Both the position numbers and the translations under genes were made by a program. This document shows positions 1 through 8,239 of a stretch of 64,000 bases of DNA, one piece after another. The notes beneath the pieces were generated by a model that worked only from the letters and a program-made list of their open reading frames with translations, did no database searches and had not been told where the DNA came from. The stretch spans positions 160,078 through 224,077 of the forward strand of contig NZ_VANI01000015.1 in NCBI RefSeq assembly GCF_005771435.1, in the 5' to 3' direction. Positions within the stretch are counted from its first letter, which is position 1. Each line of letters opens with the position of its first letter. Source of the stretch: Microbulbifer harenosus. Lineage in GTDB: Bacteria; Pseudomonadota; Gammaproteobacteria; Pseudomonadales; Cellvibrionaceae.

Positions 1-583
1 GCAAGCTGATATCCATCAGTACCGTGAGGTAATTGCACGCCATTACCGAGCCGGTGTGATACAGCACTTTCTGCTCCGGGGTAAGGGAAAGGCAGTGGCA
101 ATCCAGAGCGTGAAACGCATGCTGCAGCCGTGTTACGCCGGCTTCGTCGCCCTCCAGTGCTACGGTGGCACCGGGCAGCTCGTCCAGCGAGCGCTGTGGG
201 TCGGCGAAGCTGTGGACGGGGTGGGCGCTGACGAGGAGCGCGGGAGTGCATGCGGCGAGCGCATTGGCGGGGAGGGCGCCGCTGCAGTGGAATACCAGCG
301 CCTGTCCGTTCGCAGGCAGATGTGGCGCAAGAATTTCCGCGGTGGCCGCGATCTGGTCGTCGGGGACGGCGATCAGCCACACATCAGCCGGCGGCATGGC
401 ATGGAGCTTGTCCACGGCGTTGCCGGCACCGATGAATCCCCGGGCACTGGCGCTGCTTTCGATGCTGCGATTGCAGATTCCGCCGATGGCAAACACCCCG
501 CGCCGGTACCACAGGCGCGCGAGGGTGCGTCCCAGGCGGCCGGCGCCAATGATATTCAGCGTGGGGAGTTCTGGGGTTTGCAA
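1..583 (-). CDS. Rossmann-fold/DUF2520 family protein (partial, runs off window edge)
   Basis: The minus strand stays open from a TTG at 583 to the window edge, giving about 194 residues and lacking the C-terminus. The protein begins with an NAD(P)-binding glycine motif GAGRLG (residues 13-18). It continues with VWLIAVPDDQIA, VFHCSGAL and SAHPVHSF, as in the Rossmann domain of DUF2520 proteins related to ketopantoate/pyrroline-5-carboxylate reductases. The C-terminal helical domain starts near LTPEQKVLYH and is cut off. The TTG directly abuts the pdxJ stop (TAATTG), suggesting translational coupling. The substrate is unknown; an NAD(P)H-dependent oxidoreductase role is a fold-level inference. 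The start is uncertain because the upstream purine signal is weak. Confidence 0.75.
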   Translation of the reverse strand, partial: MQTPELPTLNIIGAGRLGRTLARLWYRRGVFAIGGICNRSIESSASARGFIGAGNAVDKLHAMPPADVWLIAVPDDQIAATAEILAPHLPANGQALVFHCSGALPANALAACTPALLVSAHPVHSFADPQRSLDELPGATVALEGDEAGVTRLQHAFHALDCHCLSLTPEQKVLYHTGSVMACNYLTVLMDISL

Positions 584-1339
584 TTATTTGCCTGCCAGAC
601 AGTTAACGTAGGCCGCCACTGCGTTGGCCATCCCCATGCTGATGGCGTCGACCGTCAACGCGTGGCCGATGGAGACTTCCTGCAGGCCGGGCAGGGTGCG
701 GTAGCGGGGCAGGTTGATCAGATTGAGATCGTGCCCGGCATTGACGCCCAGGCCCATGTGCAACGCGTGTTCCGCGGCGGCGCAGTGGGCGGCGAAAATC
801 TTTTCCAGAGCTGGGCTCTGATTGCTGACCGCTTCGGCGTAGGGGCCGGTGTAGAGTTCAATGCGATCCGCGCCCACGTCTTTGGCGAGACTGATCTGGG
901 CTTTGTCCGGGTCCATAAACAGGCTGACGCGTATACCCGCGTCGCGCAGTTCGCGAATGATGGGTTCGAGGCGCGCGCCGTCCTTGTTCAGATCGAAGCC
1001 ATGGTCCGACGTGAGTTGGTCATCGCTGTCGGGAACCAGCGTGCACTGCTGCGGGCGGGTCTCCAGTACCAGTGGCAGCAGACCCGGGTAGCTACCCACG
1101 GCGCCGGCAAAGGGGTTGCCTTCCACATTGAACTCCATCTGGCGGCTGGCGCAGAGGGCGGATAGATTGCGCACGTCCTGGGGGCGGATGTGTCGCTGGT
1201 CCGGGCGCGGGTGCACGGTGATGCCGTGGGCGCCGGCATCCAGGCAGGTGCGCCCATGGGCGACCACGTCCGGGTAGTTGCCTTCGCGGGAATTGCGGAT
1301 CAGGGCGATCTTGTTGAGATTGACGCTGAGTGCAATCAC
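584..1339 (-). CDS. pdxJ: Pyridoxine 5'-phosphate synthase PdxJ (atypical subtype)
   Basis: A 251-residue TIM-barrel enzyme of the DXP-dependent vitamin B6 pathway, which condenses 1-deoxyxylulose 5-phosphate with 3-amino-2-oxopropyl phosphate. Visible motifs are SVNLNKIALIRN (residues 5-16), TVHPRPDQRH (41-50), FNVEGNP, ELYTGPYA, LGVNAGHDL and EVSIGHAL. The N-terminal motif has Asn-Lys where the Escherichia-type enzyme has Asp-His, and the whole resembles the Bacteroidetes-type PdxJ as I remember it. GTG start at 1339; its last two bases overlap the stop of the upstream cyclophilin gene (GTGA). It is not next to acpS or recO, the usual gammaproteobacterial setting, so a second or transferred copy is possible. 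The family call is firm, the lineage call inferred. Confidence 0.93.
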   Translation of the reverse strand: MIALSVNLNKIALIRNSREGNYPDVVAHGRTCLDAGAHGITVHPRPDQRHIRPQDVRNLSALCASRQMEFNVEGNPFAGAVGSYPGLLPLVLETRPQQCTLVPDSDDQLTSDHGFDLNKDGARLEPIIRELRDAGIRVSLFMDPDKAQISLAKDVGADRIELYTGPYAEAVSNQSPALEKIFAAHCAAAEHALHMGLGVNAGHDLNLINLPRYRTLPGLQEVSIGHALTVDAISMGMANAVAAYVNCLAGK

Positions 1340-1959
1340 TGGCTGTTGCCTCCGGTGCTGTCGGTGGTGGGGTTGGCGTCGCTGGCGCTGTCTGCGCGTC
1401 TGGCTTTCAGTATACGCACTGGGGTGTTGGGGGCATCGGGAAAGCTCGCGTACTGGCCGCGGGGCTCAGCGGCAATCTGCTGCACCACCGCCATGCCCAG
1501 CAATACCTTGCCGAATACGGTGTAGCCGGCCTTGTTGGCACTGCCATCGAGGCGGCTGTTGTCCACCAGGTTGATAAAGAACTGGGAGGTGGCGCTATCG
1601 GGATCGTTGGTGCGTGCCATCGCGATGGTACCGCGCGCATTGGAGAGGCCATTGGCCGACTCATTGGCGATGGCGTCGCGGGTCGGCTTTTCCTGGAAGT
1701 CGAAGGTGTAACCACCGCCTTGGGCCATAAAGCCGGGAATGACGCGATGGAAAATGGTGCCATTGTAAAAGCCGCTGTCTATATAGGCGAGGAAGTTCTC
1801 TACGGTTTTTGGCGCCTTGTCGGCATACAACACCAGTTCCACATCGCCGAGGTCGGTTTCCAACACGACCCGTGGGTTTTCACTGAGGGCGGAGGCGAAG
1901 CATGACAGGCAGGCCAGCAGTGTGGAGGCGAGTGATTTGAGCAGCGACAGGCGTGTCAT
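1336..1959 (-). CDS. Exported peptidyl-prolyl cis-trans isomerase, cyclophilin type
   Basis: 207 residues. An N-terminal hydrophobic signal sequence (about residues 1-25, ending near ASALS) precedes a compact cyclophilin domain. Cyclophilin signatures are FHRVIPGFMAQGG (70-82, with the catalytic Arg in FHRV), GTIAMAR and SQFFIN. The enzyme would catalyse proline isomerisation of proteins in the periplasm, like E. coli PpiA. A LLAC sequence inside the signal could be read as a weak lipobox, so outer-membrane anchoring is an alternative. A low-complexity polar tail follows residue 188. Downstream pdxJ overlaps its stop by four bases, so the two are probably cotranscribed. Confidence 0.93.
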   Translation of the reverse strand: MTRLSLLKSLASTLLACLSCFASALSENPRVVLETDLGDVELVLYADKAPKTVENFLAYIDSGFYNGTIFHRVIPGFMAQGGGYTFDFQEKPTRDAIANESANGLSNARGTIAMARTNDPDSATSQFFINLVDNSRLDGSANKAGYTVFGKVLLGMAVVQQIAAEPRGQYASFPDAPNTPVRILKARRADSASDANPTTDSTGGNSQ

Positions 1960-2000
1960 ATCGGTTATCCCTGTTTGAATAGTTTTTCGAAACGCAAAAC

Positions 2001-2029
2001 AAAAAAGGCCCGGTCGCTGACCGGGCCTT
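2001..2029 (-). terminator. Rho-independent terminator after the SH3-protein gene
   Basis: A perfect 9-bp GC-rich stem (ggcccggtc/gaccgggcc) with a 3-base loop. Read on the minus strand it is followed by six T residues. It lies 57 bases beyond the stop of the gene at 2086-2769 and just upstream of the cyclophilin gene, separating the two units. Confidence 0.88.
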
Positions 2030-2085
2030 GTGAGCCGGTTTCTGGATTCTAACCGCAGCTCATGACGACGGAAACAAGGATGAAA

Positions 2086-2769
2086 TCAGTTGGCCCACTC
2101 CGAGTGCCGTTTACGCGGACGGAAATGTGGGGCGATCATCGCGAGGAAGGCGCCGAGAAACACCGAAAGGGCGCCGTACATATACCACTTGCGGGTCTCA
2201 CTGCTGGCGAGACGCTGGATTTCCGCTTTGTCCATGGTTTGTTGCTGCTTCAGCAGCTCGTGCTGGTTGAGCAGTTTCTGGTGGCGCTGGTTGAGCGCCA
2301 CTGCATCAGACGACAGGGACTTCAGCTCTTTCAGTTCGCGTTCCAGGGCGTCGGCACGCTCCAATGCGGCGTGCAGCTCGGAACTCAGCTTGCTGTTGGA
2401 TGCTTCCAGGCGGCGCACTTCACCGCCGAGATCACCCTGCATGCTCTCGACATGGCTCAGGCGCGCTTCCGCCTGGGCCAGCTTGATTTTTGCTACCGGC
2501 TCGTCTTCCAGGTACTGGCGGCGAACCCACCCCTCTTCACCGCCGGGCGTGCGCACCTTGGCCCAGCCGGTATCGGGGGCGTCCTCCAGCAGGGTCAGTT
2601 TGGTACCGCTCGGCAGGCCGCGGTGCAGGATGCGGAACTCGTTGCCCTGACCGGAGCGCATGGGCACGTGCAGCTCGTCGGTGATGTAGCGGTCGGAGCT
2701 GATGGCCTGGGTGTGGCTGGCGCCGAGTGCGATCAGGGTGGCGGCGAAGATGTTGCGGAGTCTGTTCAT
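2086..2769 (-). CDS. SH3-domain/coiled-coil membrane protein, YgiM/TIGR04211 type
   Basis: 227 residues. Signal peptide about 1-22 (ends SHTQA); bacterial SH3 domain about 27-92 containing the MRSGQGNEFRIL pattern and a GWVRRQYL end; long charged coiled coil about 95-190 rich in Glu, Leu and Lys; one transmembrane helix about 196-215; short basic cytoplasmic tail. This order matches the TIGR04211/YgiM family of envelope proteins. The biochemical role is unknown; SH3b domains often contact peptidoglycan, which would place the N-terminus in the periplasm. Monocistronic, with a strong terminator. Confidence 0.88.
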   Translation of the reverse strand: MNRLRNIFAATLIALGASHTQAISSDRYITDELHVPMRSGQGNEFRILHRGLPSGTKLTLLEDAPDTGWAKVRTPGGEEGWVRRQYLEDEPVAKIKLAQAEARLSHVESMQGDLGGEVRRLEASNSKLSSELHAALERADALERELKELKSLSSDAVALNQRHQKLLNQHELLKQQQTMDKAEIQRLASSETRKWYMYGALSVFLGAFLAMIAPHFRPRKRHSEWAN

Positions 2770-2849
2770 GGTCTGGGATAAGTCGGGTCAGATAATTGTT
2801 ATCGTGGCGGTAATTTTTCGGCAATTCATCGGTACCAAATGCCGGGGAT

Positions 2850-3149
2850 TCAGGGCAATACCAGTTTGTAGGGTTTGACGGTTACCGACGCGTAGACGCC
2901 GGCGGCTACATAGGGGTCGGCGTCTGCCCAGGCTCTGGCATCTTCCAGTGAAGGAAAATCGGCCACCACCAGGCTGCCGGTAAAGCCCGCTTCGCCGGGG
3001 TCTTCACTGTCTATAGCCGGGTGTGGTCCGGCGATCAGCAGGCGGCCCTGTTCCTTTAGGTCATTGAGGCGCGCGATATGTTGCGGGCGCGCGGACTGGC
3101 GCAGGGGCAGGCTGTCGTCAACATCCTGGCTGATAATGGCATACCACAT
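2850..3149 (-). CDS. YciI family protein
   Basis: A 99-residue protein of the YciI-like ferredoxin-fold superfamily. Features are the [10 protein letters not shown] start, a [19 protein letters not shown] helix-strand segment, and the [17 protein letters not shown] helix typical of the family's ligand pocket. The fold is related to dehydrochlorinases and muconolactone isomerases, but the native reaction of YciI proteins is not established. It lies 70 bases downstream of the VC0807-type gene on the same strand, the usual setting for yciI next to a septation-protein-like membrane gene. Confidence 0.9.
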   Translation of the reverse strand: MWYAIISQDVDDSLPLRQSARPQHIARLNDLKEQGRLLIAGPHPAIDSEDPGEAGFTGSLVVADFPSLEDARAWADADPYVAAGVYASVTVKPYKLVLP

Positions 3150-3219
3150 AGGCGGATTCTGTTTCCTGTGTTCGGTTTTTGCGGATTCAAAGTTTTCTGA
3201 TGCAACGGTCGGGGTGTGA

Positions 3220-3987
3220 TTACTGTTGTACCAGTATCTCTTCCAGTGTCAGCCCGGTCAGTTTGCCGATTCGGCGAAACAGGAATACCAATACCAGCAT
3301 CAGGATTGCCGTGGCGGGCAGGGCGATTACCGGGAAACTGAGCGCGGTCATTTTTCCCAGTTCTTCGTTGAATGCCTCGGTGCCGGGGGGGCTTTTCAAC
3401 AGCACTTCCGCAAGAATGTAATTCAGCGCAGACGACAGGAAAAAAGATCCAGCAATCATCCACGAGGCCTGTTGCAGAGTGCGGTCAAATGCGGACTCGG
3501 TGCCGCGGGCTGTCAGGCGGCGGGCCACCTTACCGGTATCGAGTATGCGATCGTTGTAGATCAGGGTGCGCACCAGTGGCCAGCGGGTGTAGAGACTTGC
3601 AATGGTGGCGATGCCCAGAAGACCGGGAATGGCGGCTTCCTTGATGGCGATGTATCTGGCTTCGAACTCAAGCAGGCTCATGCCGCCGGTCAGCAGGATA
3701 CTGATGATGCCGAGTGCGGAAAAGAAGTTCACCTTGCCGGAGCGCTGCAGGTCGCGCAGGCCATAAAGCAGCGGAAATGCCAGTGCCACCACGATGGCCC
3801 ACTTGGTGCCAAGCCAGCTGTCTCCGGACAGCTTGGACAGGATGACGGTGGGAATAACGATATTGAGCAGCAGATTGGCCAGCAGGCTTTCTTTCTGCGG
3901 CTTTGTCTCGGCGATCTGTTTGTCGGAGCCCGCGGCCGTCGGAGCCTGCTCCGGTTGGCGGGTAGGGTTTTGATTGGTATCAGTCAT
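3220..3987 (-). CDS. VC0807-type/septation-protein-A-like multipass membrane protein
   Basis: 255 residues. A polar N-terminus (1-33) is followed by about six hydrophobic segments: roughly 36-52, 62-78, 88-108, 118-135, 175-195 and 215-238. The [27 protein letters not shown] and [18 protein letters not shown] pattern resembles the VC0807 family and is distantly like the intracellular septation protein YciB. It occupies the place next to yciI where YciB is often encoded. Function unknown; cell-envelope maintenance is an analogy only. SD-like GGAACAGACG precedes the ATG. Confidence 0.7.
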   Translation of the reverse strand: MTDTNQNPTRQPEQAPTAAGSDKQIAETKPQKESLLANLLLNIVIPTVILSKLSGDSWLGTKWAIVVALAFPLLYGLRDLQRSGKVNFFSALGIISILLTGGMSLLEFEARYIAIKEAAIPGLLGIATIASLYTRWPLVRTLIYNDRILDTGKVARRLTARGTESAFDRTLQQASWMIAGSFFLSSALNYILAEVLLKSPPGTEAFNEELGKMTALSFPVIALPATAILMLVLVFLFRRIGKLTGLTLEEILVQQ

Positions 3988-4284
3988 CGTCTGTTCCGGT
4001 GATAATGCCCGCTGGCTGACGGTACAGCTGTCAGTGGCGATGGTGATTCCCCCGCTTGCGGGGCGTTATCCCTGAAACCGGTGAGCCGGTCCGCTGGGCA
4101 ACCGGCTTCCTGAAGTCGCAATTACGAACCTAAGACAGCGGTAGTTAACGGCGGTTCCTTCAAAATAGCCACCCGGTGTCGGGTTGGCAAAACAGGCCGA
4201 AAAACAGAGGGATTGTTCCATTAATCGGGCACTTTCCAGAACACAGTTTTTGACTTCGCGGGCAACCCACTATGAATCCTGAAT
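3988..4284. other. Divergent intergenic region, 297 bp
   Basis: Separates the minus-strand membrane-protein gene from the plus-strand PHP gene, so it must hold promoters for both. I see a GC hairpin (ccccgc-tt-gcgggg) at about 4051-4064. A TTGACT hexamer near 4251 is followed by TATGAA near 4272, but the spacing is too short (15) to be convincing. No open frame here looks like a gene. Confidence 0.5.
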
Positions 4285-5190
4285 ATGGACCCTGACATGC
4301 CGCTATCACAACACCTGCTGACCGCTGAGGCTGTAGCTGGTCAGGTCGACCTGCACTGCCACAGTAGCGCGTCCGACGGTATTTTAAGCCCTGAAGCGCT
4401 GGTGTCGAGGGCGAAATTGGCCGGTGTGACGCTGTTGGCACTCACGGATCACGACACCGTAGCGGGCTTCGCCGCGGCTCAGGTCGCCGCCGGCCAGGAA
4501 AACATTGTCCTGCTGCCCGGCATTGAACTGACGGCGCGCTGGGGGCGGCAGGTGGTGCATATCGTTGGTCTCAATATCGACCCGGCGTCCGCGGCCATGG
4601 GCGTGGCCATTGATACGCGCGACCAGCTGCGCGACCAGCGCGCGCGGGAGATTGCCGCGAGGTTGGAGAAGCGGGGATTTGTCGGTGCCCTGGAGGGGGC
4701 CAGGCGGCTCGCAGGAGCGGGGGTCATCGGCCGTCCCCATTTCGCCCGCTGGTTGGTGGAAGCTGGGCATCTGCCGGATGAAGGCAAGGCATTCAAGCGA
4801 TACCTGGGCAGCGGTAAAGCTGGCGATGTCGCTGTGGCGTGGCCGGACATGGCGGACACCATAGGCAGTATTCACGCCGCCGGTGGTGCCGCGGTACTGG
4901 CTCATCCCCTTAAATACGGACTTACCCGCATGCGTCTGCAGTCACTGCTGGGTGAATTCCACGGTGCCGGTGGCGACGCGGTGGAGGTGGTGTGCGGGCA
5001 GCAGAACCCTGTGCAGACCCGGGAAATCCTCGCGCTGCTGGAGCGGGTCGGCGCTGTGCGGGAAAAGGGCAAGCCGCTGCTGGCCTCCCTCGGCAGCGAC
5101 TTTCACCAACCGGATCAGCCGTGGCGCGAGCTGGGCAGTGTGCGCCTGCCGGAGGGCGTCGAGCCTGTTTGGGCTCTTTGGCGCACTTAA
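4285..5190 (+). CDS. rnm: PHP-domain phosphoesterase / 5'-3' exoribonuclease, Rnm (YciV/TrpH) type
   Basis: 301 residues. PHP metal-binding motifs appear in order: DLHCHSSASDG (about 22-32), ALTDHDT (52-58), GIEL (79-82), a GRPHFARWL segment with its His, LAHPLKYG and C-terminal GSDFH. This is the trinuclear-metal amidohydrolase-like site of the family. E. coli Rnm (RNase AM) trims 5' ends of 23S, 16S and 5S rRNA precursors and degrades short RNA. ATG at 4285 is used; a second in-frame ATG at 4297 (MPLSQH) is a plausible alternative. It precedes yciO, as in E. coli and Pseudomonas. Confidence 0.9.
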   Translation: MDPDMPLSQHLLTAEAVAGQVDLHCHSSASDGILSPEALVSRAKLAGVTLLALTDHDTVAGFAAAQVAAGQENIVLLPGIELTARWGRQVVHIVGLNIDPASAAMGVAIDTRDQLRDQRAREIAARLEKRGFVGALEGARRLAGAGVIGRPHFARWLVEAGHLPDEGKAFKRYLGSGKAGDVAVAWPDMADTIGSIHAAGGAAVLAHPLKYGLTRMRLQSLLGEFHGAGGDAVEVVCGQQNPVQTREILALLERVGAVREKGKPLLASLGSDFHQPDQPWRELGSVRLPEGVEPVWALWRT

Positions 5191-5207
5191 CTCTTTGGGG
5201 CACTTAA
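5174..5207 (+). repeat. Tandem 17-bp duplication spanning the rnm stop codon
   Basis: Two adjacent 17-base units, 5174-5190 and 5191-5207, differ at one base (ggcgc versus ggggc). The first contains the last codons and the TAA of the PHP gene; the second repeats them outside the frame. It looks like a slippage or duplication scar. Confidence 0.85.
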
Positions 5208-5348
5208 TAAGCACCGCTCGCGAATACATAGAGCCGCTGGGCCGACGACGGCCTGGCGGTAGCTCCGTGGGCGGCTGCTTGCCCGAGGTCTTTGTGGCAA
5301 ACTGGCGCCACTTCAGATTAATGAAAATTACCGTCTCAGGGGGTATGA

Positions 5349-5972
5349 ATGGCGCAGTTCTTCCAGATTCATCCGGATAATCCACAAGCGCGTCTGATCA
5401 GTCAGGCAGCGGAGATCGTCTCGTCCGGCGGCGTGATCGTTTTTCCCACAGACTCTGCCTATGCCATTGGCTGTCGCTTGGGGGAAAAAGTGGCGGTGGA
5501 GCGCATCCGCGCCCTGCGCCAACTGGACAAGGACCACAATTTCACCTTGATGTGCCGGGATCTGTCAGAACTGGCGAGTTACGCCAAGGTAGACAACCAG
5601 ATGTTTCGCCTGCTGAAGAATCACACCCCGGGGCCATACACCTTTATCATGCCCGCTACTTCCGAGGTCCCGCGGCGCCTGGCGCACGCGAAGCGCAAAA
5701 CCATCGGCCTGCGGGTGCCGGACAACGCCATTGTGCAGGCGCTGATCAGTACTCTCGGCGAGCCGTTGATGAGCTGCAGCCTGATCATGCCTGGCGACGA
5801 TCAACCCCTCACCGACCCGTACGACATCCGCGACACCCTTGAGCACCAGGTGGAGCTGGTGATCGACGGCGGTTTCTGCGGTCTCGAGGCTACCACAGTG
5901 GTCGACCTGACCGGCGACGAGCCGGTGCTGGTGCGCCAGGGCTGTGGTGCGATTGATGAAATTCTCGGCTGA
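5349..5972 (+). CDS. YciO-type Sua5/YrdC-domain protein
   Basis: 207 residues, a single Sua5/YrdC/YciO domain. Motifs include GGVIVFPTDSAYAIGC (about 28-43), a KDHNFTLMCRDLSELASYA segment, NHTPGPYTFIMPAT, KTIGLRVPDN and the C-terminal EATTVVDLTGDEPVLVRQG. YrdC/Sua5 make threonylcarbamoyl-AMP for tRNA t6A. YciO proteins share the fold but are generally regarded as poor or different catalysts, so the exact reaction is left open. SD AGGGGGT lies just upstream of the ATG. It sits between rnm and scpA, as in related gammaproteobacteria. Confidence 0.88.
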   Translation: MAQFFQIHPDNPQARLISQAAEIVSSGGVIVFPTDSAYAIGCRLGEKVAVERIRALRQLDKDHNFTLMCRDLSELASYAKVDNQMFRLLKNHTPGPYTFIMPATSEVPRRLAHAKRKTIGLRVPDNAIVQALISTLGEPLMSCSLIMPGDDQPLTDPYDIRDTLEHQVELVIDGGFCGLEATTVVDLTGDEPVLVRQGCGAIDEILG

Positions 5973-6017
5973 CGCTGATGTATAATCGCCCGTTTGGTTT
6001 TGGCTTAGGACGGCAGT

Positions 6018-7259
6018 GTGTCCAGTGACGACGTAGAAGAAGCGACCGGTGTCGCATCCGGCGAGGCTGAGGTGGCGGAATCCACGGCGGCCGGGACCGA
6101 CCTGGACCCCGCGCCCGTGGCGGAAGTGACCTATTCGGTAGAGGTGCTCGAGGACGAGCCCGCAGCCGGAGACGCCGATGCGCAGGCCGTGGATGCCGAG
6201 CCCGCTGCTGGCCCCCGTCAGGGGGAGATGCCCTTCGCGATGGTTGCCGGCAAGGCGTTCACCGACTTGCCCAGCGACCTGTATATCCCGCCGGACGCCC
6301 TCGAAGTCATTCTCGAAGCCTTCGAGGGGCCGCTGGACCTGCTGCTGTACCTGATCCGCCGCCAGAACCTCGACATCCTCGAGATCAACGTTGCGGATAT
6401 CACCCGCCAGTACATGTCCTACGTGGAAATGATGACCGCGATGCGCTTTGAACTCGCGGCGGAGTATCTGGTGATGGCCGCGATGCTGGCGGAGATCAAG
6501 TCGCGTATGCTGCTGCCGCGCCCGCCGGAAGCGGAGGAAGAGGAGGGCGAGGACCCCCGCGCCGCACTGATCCGCCGCCTGCAGGAATACGAGCGCTTCA
6601 AAACCGCGGCGGAGGATATGGACGAGCTGCCGCGCATGGGTCGCGACATCCACCAGGCCAGCGCTGCGGGGCCCGACCGCAAACTCACCCGCCCGGAGCC
6701 GGAAGTGGACCTGAAGGAGGTTCTGCTGGCTCTGTCTGAGGTGCTGCGTCGCGCCGACATGTTCGAAAGCCACCAGGTGGAGCGGGAAAAGCTCTCCACC
6801 CGCGAGCGTATGACCCAGGTGCTGGACAAGATCCGCCACCGCCAGTTCGTGCCTTTCGTCGCCCTGTTTCGCGCCGAAGAAGGTCGCCTGGGGGTCGTGG
6901 TCACCTTCCTCGCGGTGATGGAGCTGGTCAAGGAATCTCTGGTGGAGCTGGTGCAGAACGAGGCTTTTGGCGCGATTCACGTACGCTCCCGCGGCGAGGT
7001 GCAGCGGTCTCCTGACGAAGGCGATTTTGACCGTGACTTTGACGACGACGATGCTGGCGATCTCCTCGCGGCGGATGACGAATTCTCCGGCGACGACCAT
7101 GGTGTGTCGCCGGCATTGAGCGATCCCCAGGACGATGCCCCCGAGGTGGCGCAAGTGGGCAACCTGGACCATGACGGCGAAACCGTTGATCAGGAAAAAG
7201 CCGGACAAGAAACAGAACAAGAGACAGGCGCGGCGACAACGCCGTCACTGTTCAGCTGA
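6018..7259 (+). CDS. scpA: Segregation and condensation protein A (kleisin)
   Basis: 413 residues, longer than the usual 250-300. An acidic N-terminal extension (about 1-75, rich in Glu, Ala and Asp) precedes the kleisin core beginning near LPSDLYIPPDALEVI. The core has the FEGPLDLLLYLIRRQNLDI signature, a middle EYLVMAAMLAEIKSRMLLP segment, and a winged-helix end around VPFVALFRAEEG. A second acidic tail (about 335-400) follows. ScpA bridges SMC heads and binds ScpB in chromosome condensation. GTG start with AGGA upstream. scpB follows after 20 bases, so the partners are cotranscribed. Confidence 0.95.
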   Translation: MSSDDVEEATGVASGEAEVAESTAAGTDLDPAPVAEVTYSVEVLEDEPAAGDADAQAVDAEPAAGPRQGEMPFAMVAGKAFTDLPSDLYIPPDALEVILEAFEGPLDLLLYLIRRQNLDILEINVADITRQYMSYVEMMTAMRFELAAEYLVMAAMLAEIKSRMLLPRPPEAEEEEGEDPRAALIRRLQEYERFKTAAEDMDELPRMGRDIHQASAAGPDRKLTRPEPEVDLKEVLLALSEVLRRADMFESHQVEREKLSTRERMTQVLDKIRHRQFVPFVALFRAEEGRLGVVVTFLAVMELVKESLVELVQNEAFGAIHVRSRGEVQRSPDEGDFDRDFDDDDAGDLLAADDEFSGDDHGVSPALSDPQDDAPEVAQVGNLDHDGETVDQEKAGQETEQETGAATTPSLFS

Positions 7260-7279
7260 AAGCGAGTGAACACCAGACC

Positions 7280-8239
7280 ATGAGCATTACCCCGGAATTA
7301 CTCAGCCGGATCCTGGAAGGCGCGCTGTTGGCGGCGGCCCAGCCCATGTCGGAAGACCGCCTGCTCGCTCTGTTCGAGGAGGGTGAGCAACCCGAGCGCG
7401 GACAGCTGCGCGAAGCGCTTGAGCAGATCGCCCAGCGCTGCGAAGGCCGCGGTTTTGAGCTGCGCCAAGTGGCCAGCGGTTGGCGCTTCCAGGTGCCGGA
7501 AGATCTGGCTCCCTGGGTTAACAAGTTGTGGGAGGAAAAGCCGCAGCGGTATTCCCGCGCCACTCTGGAAACCCTGGCCATCATTGCCTATCGCCAGCCG
7601 ATCACTCGCGGCGATATTGAGGAAATCCGCGGCGTCGCGGTCAGCTCCCAGATTGTGCGCAGCCTTGCGGATCGCGGCTGGATCAAGGTAGTGGGGCAGC
7701 GGGACGTGCCTGGCAAGCCGTCGCTTTACGCCACCACCCGCGAGTTCCTCGACTACTTCAACCTGAAGAGCCTGGACGATCTGCCAACCCTGGCGGAGAT
7801 CCGTGATATCGACAGTCTGAATGCGGTGCTGGATCTGGGTGTTGACGCAACCGGTACTGATGACGACGAGCCGGCAGCGGACGCCGCTGGCGAAGACGCC
7901 CAGGCAGGCGCCGATACTCGCTCTTCTGAATCCGAAGACGAGCAGCTGGAAGAAGGCCTGCAAGAAGCTGGATCCGATCAACAGACATTGGAGACGGCGC
8001 CGGAAGAAACAGAACTGGCCGATGAAACAGGTGCAGCGGTGGAACTAGCGTCGGAAAGCTACGCTGAAGAAGCGCTGACTCCGGAAACTGAGGCAGGTAA
8101 TGACGACGCCGAGCCGCAGAGCAATGCGGATGAGGCTGACCACGAGACCGGTGCTGACGAACCGGTAACTCCCGACCATCCAACCGCTGAAGCGCTGGAT
8201 GAAGATGACAACAAATCCCCGGAAAATCTCAATTCATGA
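7280..8239 (+). CDS. scpB: Segregation and condensation protein B
   Basis: 319 residues. Two winged-helix domains fill about 1-175: an N-terminal [21 protein letters not shown] helix, [31 protein letters not shown] (the most conserved region), and [22 protein letters not shown] strongly acidic tail (about 190-319, mostly Glu, Asp, Ala and Thr) follows, beyond the usual 180-200 residues. ScpB dimers bind ScpA in the SMC complex. Its stop overlaps the rluB ATG by four bases (ATGA), so translation of the two is likely coupled. Confidence 0.95.
   Translation: MSITPELLSRILEGALLAAAQPMSEDRLLALFEEGEQPERGQLREALEQIAQRCEGRGFELRQVASGWRFQVPEDLAPWVNKLWEEKPQRYSRATLETLAIIAYRQPITRGDIEEIRGVAVSSQIVRSLADRGWIKVVGQRDVPGKPSLYATTREFLDYFNLKSLDDLPTLAEIRDIDSLNAVLDLGVDATGTDDDEPAADAAGEDAQAGADTRSSESEDEQLEEGLQEAGSDQQTLETAPEETELADETGAAVELASESYAEEALTPETEAGNDDAEPQSNADEADHETGADEPVTPDHPTAEALDEDDNKSPENLNS

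Noticed and set aside
56..1165. A 369-codon plus-strand frame over the DUF2520 gene and pdxJ
   Set aside because: The minus strand encodes conserved enzymes here; the plus frame has no family signature.
5565..7220. A 551-codon minus-strand frame opposite yciO and scpA
   Set aside because: Antisense to well-supported genes, no recognisable motif, and high His/Gln/Arg content typical of shadow frames.
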